Positions 35,611 to 43,073 of a stretch of 64,000 bases of DNA are shown one piece after another; the first letter of the stretch is position 1; every line of letters starts with the position of its first letter. The translations under genes and the position numbers were made by a program. The stretch comes from Asinibacterium sp. OR53 (GTDB lineage: Bacteria > Bacteroidota > Bacteroidia > Chitinophagales > Chitinophagaceae): positions 2,440,501 through 2,504,500 of the forward strand of contig NZ_KI911562.1 in assembly GCF_000515315.1 (NCBI RefSeq), given 5' to 3'. Under the pieces are notes generated by a model. That model was not told the origin of the DNA and did no database searches. It saw only the letters and a list, made by a program, of their open reading frames with translations.

Positions 35611-35688
35611 TAAAAAGAGAGCGGCTGAGGAATCAGCCGCTTTGTCTATCCTGTATTCAAAACCAACCCGTAAGAAACGGGTACCTAA
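35611..35688. repeat. Direct repeat copy 1 (terminator module)
   Basis: This 78-base block matches 35979-36057 at about 85% identity by eye, with only four substitutions in its first 54 bases. Each copy carries a strong GC hairpin followed by a shared Gly-free, noncoding tail ending CCTAA. Each lies just downstream (minus strand) of one member of the duplicated gene pair. Confidence 0.85.
35620..35641 (-). terminator. Hairpin terminator in repeat copy 1
   Basis: Perfect 9-base stem AGCGGCTGA/TCAGCCGCT with a four-base loop. On the minus strand it is followed by CTCTTTTTATTT, suitable for ending transcription from the 35-codon gene; on the plus strand it can also end the NagD-like gene. Confidence 0.75.
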
Positions 35689-35731
35689 ACTCATGGATAA
35701 TAGTAAACTTTTTACATCGGCCGGATTTGTT

Positions 35732-35839
35732 TTAAGAAATAAAAGTAACGATCGCGAAAAGTATCAGTGTGGCCACTATAGCCGGTAATACCAATGCCAG
35801 GATCATACCGAGTTTATCGGGGATTGTTTTTTTCTTCAT
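35732..35839 (-). CDS. 35-residue single-helix membrane micro-protein or gutted paralogue
   Basis: An ATG-to-TAA frame of 35 codons: a Lys-rich start (MKKKTIPDK) and one hydrophobic helix from about residue 10 to 34. The coding sequence is alignable with the signal-peptide end of the DUF4382 lipoprotein at 36065-36940 (shared Gly-Met then Ala-x-Val-Leu-Pro, and runs of identical bases). Its upstream region shares the same sigma-54-like promoter at the same distance, and its downstream region shares the repeat terminator. It could be a real small protein or the remnant of a duplicated gene that lost its mature domain. Confidence 0.5.
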   Translation of the reverse strand: MKKKTIPDKLGMILALVLPAIVATLILFAIVTFIS

Positions 35840-35884
35840 GCGTATTGGGTTTAGTTAATGAATTGGTTTAGCCCTCCAGTGTAA

Positions 35885-35901
35885 GTCAACAAGCGTGCCA
35901 A
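35885..35901 (-). promoter_or_regulatory. Sigma-54-like promoter, copy B
   Basis: On the minus strand TTGGCACGCTTGTTGAC: the -24 box TTGGCACG is a full match to the RpoN consensus (YTGGCACG-N4-TTGCW), and the -12 box reads TTGA in place of TTGC. The distance from the last -12 base to the ATG of the 35-codon gene is 47 bases, identical to copy A. Confidence 0.5.
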
Positions 35902-35978
35902 TCTGTTTGAGCCAGGCACAGCTTGAGTTTCATCGTACCTGTTGATGATAGATGTAAGAGAATGAGCCTGAGCCTGTA

Positions 35979-36057
35979 TAAAAAGAAAGCGGCTGAAGAA
36001 TCAGCCGCTCTGTCTATCCTGTATTTAAAACCAAACCCGCAGGCACGGGAATCCTAA
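35979..36057. repeat. Direct repeat copy 2 (terminator module)
   Basis: Partner of 35611-35688. It starts eight bases after the DUF4382 stop codon (minus-strand sense). Together with the duplicated promoter and start region it defines an imperfect tandem duplication of about 1.1 kb versus 0.29 kb. Confidence 0.85.
35988..36009 (-). terminator. Hairpin terminator after the DUF4382 gene
   Basis: Stem AGCGGCTGA/TCAGCCGCT with loop AGAA, followed on the minus strand by TTCTTTTTATA. It lies about 55 bases past the stop codon of the lipoprotein gene. Confidence 0.75.
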
Positions 36058-36064
36058 GCCTTAT

Positions 36065-36940
36065 TTACTTGTGCAGTGTAACAGTAGGAAGGTCTGTTTC
36101 ATTTCCTTTCATTACCTGTACATTAGTGATCGTAGTGTCCCTGTATCCGTTACTTGATTTGAACGATACACTGTAAGTGCCAGTCTTTAATCCACGAATC
36201 TTGAATTCTCCATTACCTGCTTCTGGAATCGCTGTTGCAGTATCTGTTCCGGAATAAGCTTTTACCATTGCATGTGCATCGAGCGGTAATACTTTGCCTT
36301 CAATGCTGCCGGATTGCTCCATGCTGAATGCTTTTAATGCCGGTTTCAGGTAAAACTGACCATTGTACTCACGGATGGATTCTGAAAGATCAAAGTCAAT
36401 CCAAAGACCTACCTGGCCACCTGCATTATCGAGATCTTCATCGTCAATTTTTACATAGAGATAGTTGTTCTGACCGGGAGCCAGGATCAGCGGTTGTGAT
36501 ACATTATTGGCTAACACCACTGAATTGTTAGTACCCAGGGTAATCCGGATCTTCTCGATCCTGCCCACAGGGATATTACCAGTGGCCAATACAGTGTCCA
36601 ATCCATTCCTGAGTTTCATGATATCATACACACCAGGTCTGATGTGCAGGGTATCCCATTTACCAAACTGGTCATGGTCTGTCCCGTCATCATCACTGTC
36701 TTTATCAGCATCGCTGAAATGGCTGTCGTGATTCAAATCAGGGTCGATTTTAACTTCCACTGTTTTAACATCAATGAAGACGTCGTTGAAAAGTGCAGGG
36801 TCATCTGTCAAATGCACTGTCAGGGATTTGTTTTGCGGAGTGCTCGCCGATTTGTTACAGGCGATTGCAAAAAATAATAAGAGAACCGGCAATACCATTG
36901 CCATCATCATGCCGAAGCGTTTCAAAGTAATTTTTTTCAT
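36065..36940 (-). CDS. DUF4382 domain lipoprotein
   Basis: A 291-residue lipoprotein: signal peptide with a lipobox ending in Phe-Ala-Ile-Ala-Cys28, then a DUF4382 domain at about 38-185 (Leu-Thr-Val-His-Leu-Thr-Asp-Asp-Pro start, Val-Phe-Ile-Asp-Val-Lys-Thr-Val-Glu-Val). A C-terminal carboxypeptidase-regulatory-like beta domain follows at about 210-288. An Asp/His-rich stretch (about 69-91) may bind cations. Function is unknown; the layout suggests a periplasmic or surface beta-sandwich. It has a sigma-54-like promoter 47 bases upstream. Confidence 0.85.
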   Translation of the reverse strand: MKKITLKRFGMMMAMVLPVLLLFFAIACNKSASTPQNKSLTVHLTDDPALFNDVFIDVKTVEVKIDPDLNHDSHFSDADKDSDDDGTDHDQFGKWDTLHIRPGVYDIMKLRNGLDTVLATGNIPVGRIEKIRITLGTNNSVVLANNVSQPLILAPGQNNYLYVKIDDEDLDNAGGQVGLWIDFDLSESIREYNGQFYLKPALKAFSMEQSGSIEGKVLPLDAHAMVKAYSGTDTATAIPEAGNGEFKIRGLKTGTYSVSFKSSNGYRDTTITNVQVMKGNETDLPTVTLHK

Positions 36941-36985
36941 ACATCTGGGTTTTTGATAAGGATACCAGCTATCTGCCAGGCTAAA

Positions 36986-37002
36986 TGCAACAAGTATGCC
37001 AG
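36986..37002 (-). promoter_or_regulatory. Sigma-54-like promoter, copy A (DUF4382 gene)
   Basis: On the minus strand CTGGCATACTTGTTGCA: invariant GG and GC separated by ten bases, as required for RpoN promoters, with a perfect TTGCA -12 box. The predicted transcript start is about 35 bases before the ATG. The block AACAG-x-x-TGGCA-x-x-CTTGTTG is shared with copy B at the same spacing. Confidence 0.55.
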
Positions 37003-37136
37003 CCTGTTGCGCAACTGTGTTTTATAAGAAGACAATGGAGTGGGAGGAAGGTCCTAGTGGGAAGGCCAAAAAGATAAAAATAATTTCTAAAGAAGATACT
37101 TCACTTATAATTAACTACTTATGCATTATTATCAAC

Positions 37137-37322
37137 TTATTCTTGTTGCGAATCCTGCAAATGGCTGTACGATTGCAAGCAAGCGGGACAAAGACAATTA
37201 TCAAATTGTTCCCTCAATAAAGCGAGGGTGGGTGCATCAACACGGACCGATTCGCACCAGCAGCCCGGCGCTTCATTCTTGCAGCCAAACGTGGTTCCGC
37301 ATTTTGAGCAGGTCTTTTGCAT
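37137..37322 (-). CDS. Cysteine-rich CWC family small protein
   Basis: A 61-residue protein with seven cysteines arranged Cys-x-x-Cys ... Cys ... Cys-Trp-Cys ... Cys-x-Cys-x-x-Cys: the Cys-Trp-Cys at about 21-23 names the family (Cys_rich_CWC). It probably binds one or two zinc ions. Function is unknown; it is common next to unrelated genes in Proteobacteria and Bacteroidota. It is divergent from the XRE-cupin regulator, with 73 AT-rich bases between them. Confidence 0.85.
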   Translation of the reverse strand: MQKTCSKCGTTFGCKNEAPGCWCESVRVDAPTLALLREQFDNCLCPACLQSYSHLQDSQQE

Positions 37323-37395
37323 GGGATGCTAAATTAATATTATTATGTAGTAGCAATACCGTATATGCCCTACATTTAATTTGCAGAATATTTAA

Positions 37396-37989
37396 ATGAA
37401 CGCATGTATGCAGGAGGATATCATCAACCAGATCAGTAACCGTTTGCGGGAGCTCAGAAAGGATAAGAACATCACATTGCAGGAACTGGCCGATGCTGCA
37501 GGCGTTTCCAAGGGAATGCTCAGCCAGGTAGAAAACAACCGCAGTATCCCTTCTTTAACGGTATTGCTCAACCTGATCAGGTCTTTGCAAATAGACTTCA
37601 ACGAATTCTTTAAAGATATCAACCTGCTCACCACCGATCATAAAGTGATCTACCGGAAAAAAGAACAATACCAGCCTTTCGAAAAAGAGAATGCCCATGG
37701 GTTCTTTTATCAACGGCTGTTTTCTACCACCGTGCACGATTACCATGTGGATTTTGTAATGCTGCGGCTGGAAAGCAATGCAGAACGCCAAATGGTAAGC
37801 ACAGATGCTTTTGAGTTCAAATACCTGCTCAAGGGCAAAGTGGAATATACCATCGGTGAGGAAACCTACCTCATGGAAGAAGGCGATTCTCTTTTTTTCG
37901 ACGCAACCGACATGCATAACCCCCGCAATGTTGGCAAAGAAGACGCCTTGCTGTTGGTGATCTACTTTTTCAAAAACAAAGCTGTATAG
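37396..37989 (+). CDS. XRE-cupin transcriptional regulator
   Basis: A 197-residue regulator. A Cro/C1-type helix-turn-helix lies at about 13-68 (Leu-Gln-Glu-Leu-Ala-Asp-Ala-Ala-Gly-Val-Ser-Lys-Gly-Met-Leu-Ser-Gln-Val-Glu), and a cupin ligand-sensing domain at about 115-190 (Phe-Lys-Tyr-Leu-Leu-Lys-Gly-Lys-Val-Glu-Tyr, then Glu-Gly-Asp-Ser-Leu-Phe-Phe-Asp). The start at 37396 or 37408 gives the same domains. It lies directly upstream of the SusC-SusD-phosphonate genes on the same strand and is the likely sensor and regulator of that locus; the ligand is unknown. Confidence 0.93.
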   Translation: MNACMQEDIINQISNRLRELRKDKNITLQELADAAGVSKGMLSQVENNRSIPSLTVLLNLIRSLQIDFNEFFKDINLLTTDHKVIYRKKEQYQPFEKENAHGFFYQRLFSTTVHDYHVDFVMLRLESNAERQMVSTDAFEFKYLLKGKVEYTIGEETYLMEEGDSLFFDATDMHNPRNVGKEDALLLVIYFFKNKAV

Positions 37990-38011
37990 TTTTTTAAATA
38001 CATATTTGTTT

Positions 38012-38087
38012 AGTATTTGTGAACATTAAGCCCTTTTAAAGGGTTTGTTGTTTACAAATACTTTACTTTTAGTTAACTTTAACTAAA
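38012..38087 (+). promoter_or_regulatory. Three nested inverted repeats upstream of susC (putative operators/terminator)
   Basis: Arms AGTATTTGT (38012-38020) and ACAAATACT (38054-38062) enclose the palindrome CCCTTTTAAAGGG (38031-38043). Six bases on is a second perfect palindrome, TTTAGTTAA (38068-38076), spacer CT, TTAACTAAA (38079-38087). The last one sits where the -33 element of a promoter with -7 box at 38110-38117 would be, so it is a good operator candidate for the XRE-cupin protein. Confidence 0.55.
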
Positions 38088-38109
38088 CTATTTCATAACA
38101 CTGCGCTGA

Positions 38110-38117
38110 TACTTTTG
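38110..38117 (+). promoter_or_regulatory. Putative -7 promoter element of susC
   Basis: TACTTTTG matches TAnnTTTG exactly and lies 27 bases before the susC ATG at 38145. No good TTTG is present at the -33 position, which is occupied by the palindrome arm. Confidence 0.5.
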
Positions 38118-38144
38118 CCTTCTAAAACATCAAAACCCTTGTTT

Positions 38145-41100
38145 ATGAAGCATCAGTTGATTCGCTACTTCAAGGCTTTGTTATTGTCGTTTACGACCCT
38201 TGTGATGTGCGCACATTTGTCTGCACAATCCGTTTCCGTAAAAGGAAAAGTAACAGATGCCGCTACCAAGCGCCCCGTAGAAGGGGTTAGTGTTACTGTT
38301 AAGCATACCAATATTGGCACTACCACCAATGCAAATGGTGAATTTGAACTGCATGTTGCTCCTGCAAATAGCCAGTTGTTGATCAATTATGTTGGATATG
38401 CACAAAAACAAGTGAATGCAACCAGCCAATTTTTGGATATCCTTATCGACCCTTCGTCAAAACAACTGGACGAAGTGGTGGTAACCGCCCTGGGTGTGAA
38501 AAAGGAAACCAAAAAACTGGGTTACGCTGTTCAGGAAGTAAAAGGCGCCGACCTGGTAAAAGCCCGGGAGCCTAATCCCGTCAATGGCCTTGTGGGCAAA
38601 GTTGCAGGCCTCGATGTGGCCATCAGCCGGGAAATGCTGGCTGCACCAGCCGTATCTCTCCGCGGTTATAATATCTCTTTATATGTAGTAGATGGTATTC
38701 CCATCACATCCGATACCTGGAACCTCAGTCCGGATGACATCGAATCTTATACTGTCCTGAAAGGCCTCGCTGCTACTGCTATCTATGGTAGCCGTGCCCA
38801 GGATGGCGCTATCCTCATTACTACCAAAAAGGCTAAGAAAAACGATAAAGGCTATACCATAGAATTCAATTCATCTACCCAGCTTGACAAAGGTTTTATA
38901 GCCGTTCCGAAAACACAGGCGCTCTATGGCGGAGGTGATTATTCGCAGTATGCGTTTGGAGATGGTAAAGGTGGTGGTATCAATGATGGAGACTACGACG
39001 TATGGGGACCTAAATTTGAAGGACAATTGGTTCCCCAGTACGACAGCCCTATCGACCCGGTAACCGGAGTTAGAAAGGGAACGCCTTATATTGCCCGTGG
39101 TGTGGATAACCTGAAAAAATTCATCCAGGCCGGTCTGTTAACCACCAATAACCTCAGCTTTTCATCTGCCAACGACAGATCCAATATCAGGATGTCGCTG
39201 TCTCATACTTACCAGCAGGGTATTGTACCCAATACCAAATTGAATACGGTTAATTTCAACATCAATACCGGGTACAACCTGAGTGATAAATTGAAGATTG
39301 AGGGTAACCTGAACTATAATCGTCAATTCTCTCCCAACTTTCCTGATGTTGTGTACGGCCCTAACAGCGTGATCTATAACCTGACCATCTGGACTGGCGC
39401 CGATTACGATGTGAATCAACTGCGTAATTACTGGCAGCCTGGCAAGGAAGGTGTTCAATCCATATTTGCTGAATATCAGCGTTACCACAATCCCTGGTTC
39501 ATGAGTTACGAATGGTTGCGTGGTCATTATAAAACAGATGTGTATGGAACTGCTGCGTTAACCTATAAACCCAATTCGCATATCGAAGCCATTCTGAGGA
39601 CGAACGTGAGCACTTTCGATGTAATGCGTAATGAGAAACTGCCTTATTCGGCACACCCCTACGGCAGGGAACTGAACCGTGGCGATTATTCTGAAGACAG
39701 GCGCACAATGTTCGACAACAACGTAGAAGGCCTGGTGAAATACACCGGTAAGATCAGGGGTGGATTTACCATTGACGGCCTTGGTGGTGTCAATGCCCGC
39801 AATTTCAGCTATAACTCCAGCTTTGTGAAAACGGACTACCTGAACGTTCCGGGGCTTTATTCTTTCGCCAATACCCTGAACCCGCTGAAAGCTTACAATT
39901 TTAATTCGAAAATGCTCGTATTGAGTGCTTATTACTCTCTTAGTGTAGACTATAAAAAATACCTTTCTGTAACTACTACCGGCAGGGTAGATAAAAACTC
40001 TACACTCCGTGTGAACAATAACACTTATTTCTATCCTTCGGTTTCAGTAGCATCTGTTATTTCAGATTATATAGACCTGCCCCGCGCCATCAGCTTCCTG
40101 AAAATCAGGGGAAGCTATGCTACGGCAAAAGCGCCCAGTACCAGCCCTTATCTCGGGCCGGCCGGATACCCGCTGGGTTATGGAACTCCTTATACAACGG
40201 TATATGGCGGACCTTCTTATTCATTGTCTGACCCTGCTTATGGTATTGGAACTGTGTACAATAACCAGACAGGCGCTTATGCACCGGGTAATAAAGTAGA
40301 CCCCAATATCAAGTCTTCCGTTTCTACCAGTGCAGAGTACGGTCTGGATATCAAATTCCTGAAAAACAGACTGGGCTTGAGTGCTACTTATTACGACAAT
40401 ATCAAAGGTCCAGGCATCGTTACTTCAGCGCTTTCAGAAACATCCGGCTTAACCGGTATCATTACCAATGCGATTAAAACAGAGATCAAAGGTGCTGAAC
40501 TGTCGCTGACCGGATCTCCCATCCAAAACAGGAAAGGCCTGTCATGGGATGTGTTGTTGAACTGGTCTACTTTCCGCGAAACTTATAAAGAACTGCCTGC
40601 CAACCTTTCGGACTACAAATTTAAGCAGGGTGACAGGGTGGATAAGCTGTACGCAAGTGTGACAGCTAAAACTCCCGATGGAAAAGTGATCAATGATGCA
40701 TCAGGCTATCCTGTTTATTTGCCGAAAGCCCAGTATGTAGGAAATGGGGATGTGGATTGGAGTTGGGCTGTTTACAACAAATTCACTTATAAAACCTTCA
40801 GCCTTGCTTTCCAGTTTGATGGTAAAGTAGGAGGAAAGGTGCAGGACAGGGTATTGAGAAAGGGTATTGAAGGCGGAAGTAATATCGAAACCGTACAAGG
40901 TGCAGTAGGTGCAGCCAGGGAGTACGAGTTCCACCATTATACAGATCCGGGATTCAAAGGTACTTATGTAGGTGAGGGAGTACAGATCATCAGCGGTACA
41001 CCCAAGTACGATCCGGTTACAGGCGTGATCACCAACTATAAAGACCTGCAATTTGCACCCAATAAATCCGTGGTGAATTATATCCAGGACTATGTGAGCA

Positions 41101-41393
41101 GTTATTTCAATGATTTCGAACACACTTCTGTAGCCAAAACCTACGCTAAATTGAGGGAATTAGTGCTGACCTATTCTCTTCCCCAGCGATTCCTGGGCAA
41201 GAAATCCTTCATTACAAAGATCGATGTGTCACTGGTTGGCCGTAATCTGCTGTATTTCTTCCCTTCCCGTTTTAAAGACATGGATGTGGACCAGTACTCT
41301 GGCAGAAACATCTATTCCGGCAACAGCAGGGAACCGAACCTGCAAACGCCCACAACGCGTAGCTACGGATTTAACGTAAACATTGTTTTCTAA
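38145..41393 (+). CDS. SusC/RagA family TonB-linked outer-membrane protein
   Basis: A 1082-residue outer-membrane importer. The ATG at 38145 starts the signal peptide (cleavage near Leu-Ser-Ala-Gln, residue 28). A carboxypeptidase-regulatory-like domain follows at about 30-110, then a TonB-dependent plug from about 115 (Leu-Asp-Glu-Val-Val-Val-Thr-Ala-Leu-Gly) and a 22-strand barrel ending in Asn-Val-Asn-Ile-Val-Phe. No STN signalling domain is present, so it does not signal through an anti-sigma factor. With the SusD-like lipoprotein 17 bases downstream it forms a substrate-capture pair. Its neighbours point to a phosphonate-bearing substrate rather than a plain polysaccharide. Confidence 0.94.
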   Translation: MKHQLIRYFKALLLSFTTLVMCAHLSAQSVSVKGKVTDAATKRPVEGVSVTVKHTNIGTTTNANGEFELHVAPANSQLLINYVGYAQKQVNATSQFLDILIDPSSKQLDEVVVTALGVKKETKKLGYAVQEVKGADLVKAREPNPVNGLVGKVAGLDVAISREMLAAPAVSLRGYNISLYVVDGIPITSDTWNLSPDDIESYTVLKGLAATAIYGSRAQDGAILITTKKAKKNDKGYTIEFNSSTQLDKGFIAVPKTQALYGGGDYSQYAFGDGKGGGINDGDYDVWGPKFEGQLVPQYDSPIDPVTGVRKGTPYIARGVDNLKKFIQAGLLTTNNLSFSSANDRSNIRMSLSHTYQQGIVPNTKLNTVNFNINTGYNLSDKLKIEGNLNYNRQFSPNFPDVVYGPNSVIYNLTIWTGADYDVNQLRNYWQPGKEGVQSIFAEYQRYHNPWFMSYEWLRGHYKTDVYGTAALTYKPNSHIEAILRTNVSTFDVMRNEKLPYSAHPYGRELNRGDYSEDRRTMFDNNVEGLVKYTGKIRGGFTIDGLGGVNARNFSYNSSFVKTDYLNVPGLYSFANTLNPLKAYNFNSKMLVLSAYYSLSVDYKKYLSVTTTGRVDKNSTLRVNNNTYFYPSVSVASVISDYIDLPRAISFLKIRGSYATAKAPSTSPYLGPAGYPLGYGTPYTTVYGGPSYSLSDPAYGIGTVYNNQTGAYAPGNKVDPNIKSSVSTSAEYGLDIKFLKNRLGLSATYYDNIKGPGIVTSALSETSGLTGIITNAIKTEIKGAELSLTGSPIQNRKGLSWDVLLNWSTFRETYKELPANLSDYKFKQGDRVDKLYASVTAKTPDGKVINDASGYPVYLPKAQYVGNGDVDWSWAVYNKFTYKTFSLAFQFDGKVGGKVQDRVLRKGIEGGSNIETVQGAVGAAREYEFHHYTDPGFKGTYVGEGVQIISGTPKYDPVTGVITNYKDLQFAPNKSVVNYIQDYVSSYFNDFEHTSVAKTYAKLRELVLTYSLPQRFLGKKSFITKIDVSLVGRNLLYFFPSRFKDMDVDQYSGRNIYSGNSREPNLQTPTTRSYGFNVNIVF

Positions 41394-41410
41394 ACGACAA
41401 ATAACCAAGC

Positions 41411-42988
41411 ATGAAAAAGAATACAATAACCGGAGCGCTCCTTATAGCTATTGTACTGGTAGCAAGCAGTTGTTCCAAGAAGTTCGAAGAATATGCAGTC
41501 AACCCCAACCAGCCTGTGTCTGTACCTGCCTACCTGTTGTTAAGGCAGGTAGAAAATGACATGGTGGAATTTCCCGCAGGCGATGCTGATAAATTTTGCC
41601 AGTATACCTTGTCAACTTACACTTATTATGGCCTCAACGAATATTGGAGTGGTGGTGCAAGCTTAAATTATGGCACCCTGCGTAATGTGATAGCCATGGA
41701 AAAAGAGGCTGCAAAGGCATCCGGAGATAATAATCCGTACAGCGCCCTGGCTAAATTCTTCAAGGCCTATTTTTTTGTGAAGATGAGTCTGAAAGTAGGC
41801 GACATCCCCATGAGCGATGCATTAAAGGGGTTGGATAATCCCAAACCGAAATATGATACACAGAAAGACGTTTTCAAACAGTCTTTGCAATTACTTGAGG
41901 ATGCCAATACACAACTGGCAAGTCTGATTGCAGCATCTAATACCTCATTATTGGGTGATTTCTACTTCCAGGAGCGCATCAGCGGCGCCAAGGATCCGCT
42001 GACGGCTTTAAAGCAGTGGCAGAAAGTAGTCAATACATTTAAACTCCGTGTGCTCATCGAACTGAGCAAGAGAGCGGATGACGCTGACCTGAATGTAAAG
42101 CAGAAGTTCGCAGATGTATTGTCGAACCCTGCCAAGTATCCTATTATGAACGATCTCACCGATAACCTTGAGTATGTTTATAACGATGCTTTCAACCAAT
42201 ACCCGAACAACAAGAACAACTATGGTAACGATGCATTGAGGTTGTGTGTGGCAGCAACATGGTTGAATACGTTGGCCGGACTGAAAGATTTGAGAGCGAT
42301 GAAAGTAGCTGAACCTGCACGCGGTCTGGGTTATTCTGATACATCCTACCAGTCATTTGTAGGAGGAAGCAATGGTGCACCTACCAGTAACCTGGGTGGT
42401 GATGTAGTGGCGTTCAGGATTTCTGCTATCGGCCGTAAACGGTATTACGATGGATTTAAAGGTGAGAACACTTTTATCATCGGCTTCCCGGAAATGTGTT
42501 TCAATATTGCTGAAGCCATTAACCGTGGCTGGGTAACAGGCGATGCCAACAGTTGGTATCAGAAAGGTGTAAAAGCTATGTTCGCTTTTTATGGTGTGAA
42601 CGATGGAGCCAATACTGTTAGCTTCTTAAAAACAACAGCACCTGGCGTATATGTGGATTATAATATTACCTTTAATTACAGTGACTATTTTGCCCAACCC
42701 GCAGTAAGTTATGCAGGTAATAATGCAACAGGGCTCAACCAAATCCTGATCCAGCGTTACCTGTCATTGGCCCGTAACTCAGGAATGGAAGCTTATTACC
42801 AGTGGCGCAGAACAGGTGTACCGGTTTTTGCCACCGGTTCAGGCGTAGGTAACGGAGGGGTGATTCCGATAAGATACCAGTACCCGGCTTCTGAATTGTC
42901 TACCAATAAAGACAATTATACTGCGGCTGTACAGAGCCAGTACAATGGCAACGACAATATCAATGCAGCCATGTGGCTGATCAAATAG
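41411..42988 (+). CDS. SusD-like surface lipoprotein (SusD-like_2 type)
   Basis: A 525-residue lipoprotein with lipobox Val-Ala-Ser-Ser-Cys21. Helical repeats with SusD-type segments follow: Leu-Arg-Asn-Val-Ile-Ala-Met near 95, Ala-Lys-Phe-Phe-Lys-Ala-Tyr-Phe-Phe-Val near 113, and Phe-Asn-Ile-Ala-Glu-Ala near 360. It would act as the lid of the SusC channel and bind substrate at the cell surface. Members of this subfamily often accompany non-carbohydrate or small-glycan substrates. It is followed by a hairpin that separates the importer genes from the catabolic genes. Confidence 0.92.
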   Translation: MKKNTITGALLIAIVLVASSCSKKFEEYAVNPNQPVSVPAYLLLRQVENDMVEFPAGDADKFCQYTLSTYTYYGLNEYWSGGASLNYGTLRNVIAMEKEAAKASGDNNPYSALAKFFKAYFFVKMSLKVGDIPMSDALKGLDNPKPKYDTQKDVFKQSLQLLEDANTQLASLIAASNTSLLGDFYFQERISGAKDPLTALKQWQKVVNTFKLRVLIELSKRADDADLNVKQKFADVLSNPAKYPIMNDLTDNLEYVYNDAFNQYPNNKNNYGNDALRLCVAATWLNTLAGLKDLRAMKVAEPARGLGYSDTSYQSFVGGSNGAPTSNLGGDVVAFRISAIGRKRYYDGFKGENTFIIGFPEMCFNIAEAINRGWVTGDANSWYQKGVKAMFAFYGVNDGANTVSFLKTTAPGVYVDYNITFNYSDYFAQPAVSYAGNNATGLNQILIQRYLSLARNSGMEAYYQWRRTGVPVFATGSGVGNGGVIPIRYQYPASELSTNKDNYTAAVQSQYNGNDNINAAMWLIK

Positions 42989-43024
42989 ATGATTTGTTCT
43001 ATAAGAATATAGTTTTCAGATTGT

Positions 43025-43054
43025 AAAGGTGATGCCTGTAAAGGCATCGCCTTT
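43025..43054 (+). terminator. Intercistronic hairpin between susD-like and phnZ-like genes
   Basis: A 13-base stem, AAAGGTGATGCCT with AGGCATCGCCTTT (one G-T pair), loop GTAA, followed by ATTTTAAA. It is strong enough to be a partial terminator or an mRNA-stabilising processing site, which would give more importer than enzyme mRNA. Confidence 0.65.
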
Positions 43055-43073
43055 ATTTTAAACATTCATCGTT

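Noticed and set aside
35611..36057. The repeated hairpin block as a CRISPR or insertion-sequence end
   Set aside because: Only two imperfect copies are present, each next to a stop codon and shaped like a terminator; there are no spacers, transposase or target duplications.
36996..37220. A 74-codon plus-strand frame between the DUF4382 and CWC genes
   Set aside because: It overlaps the sigma-54-like promoter and the CWC gene, has no ribosome-binding signal and no recognisable family.
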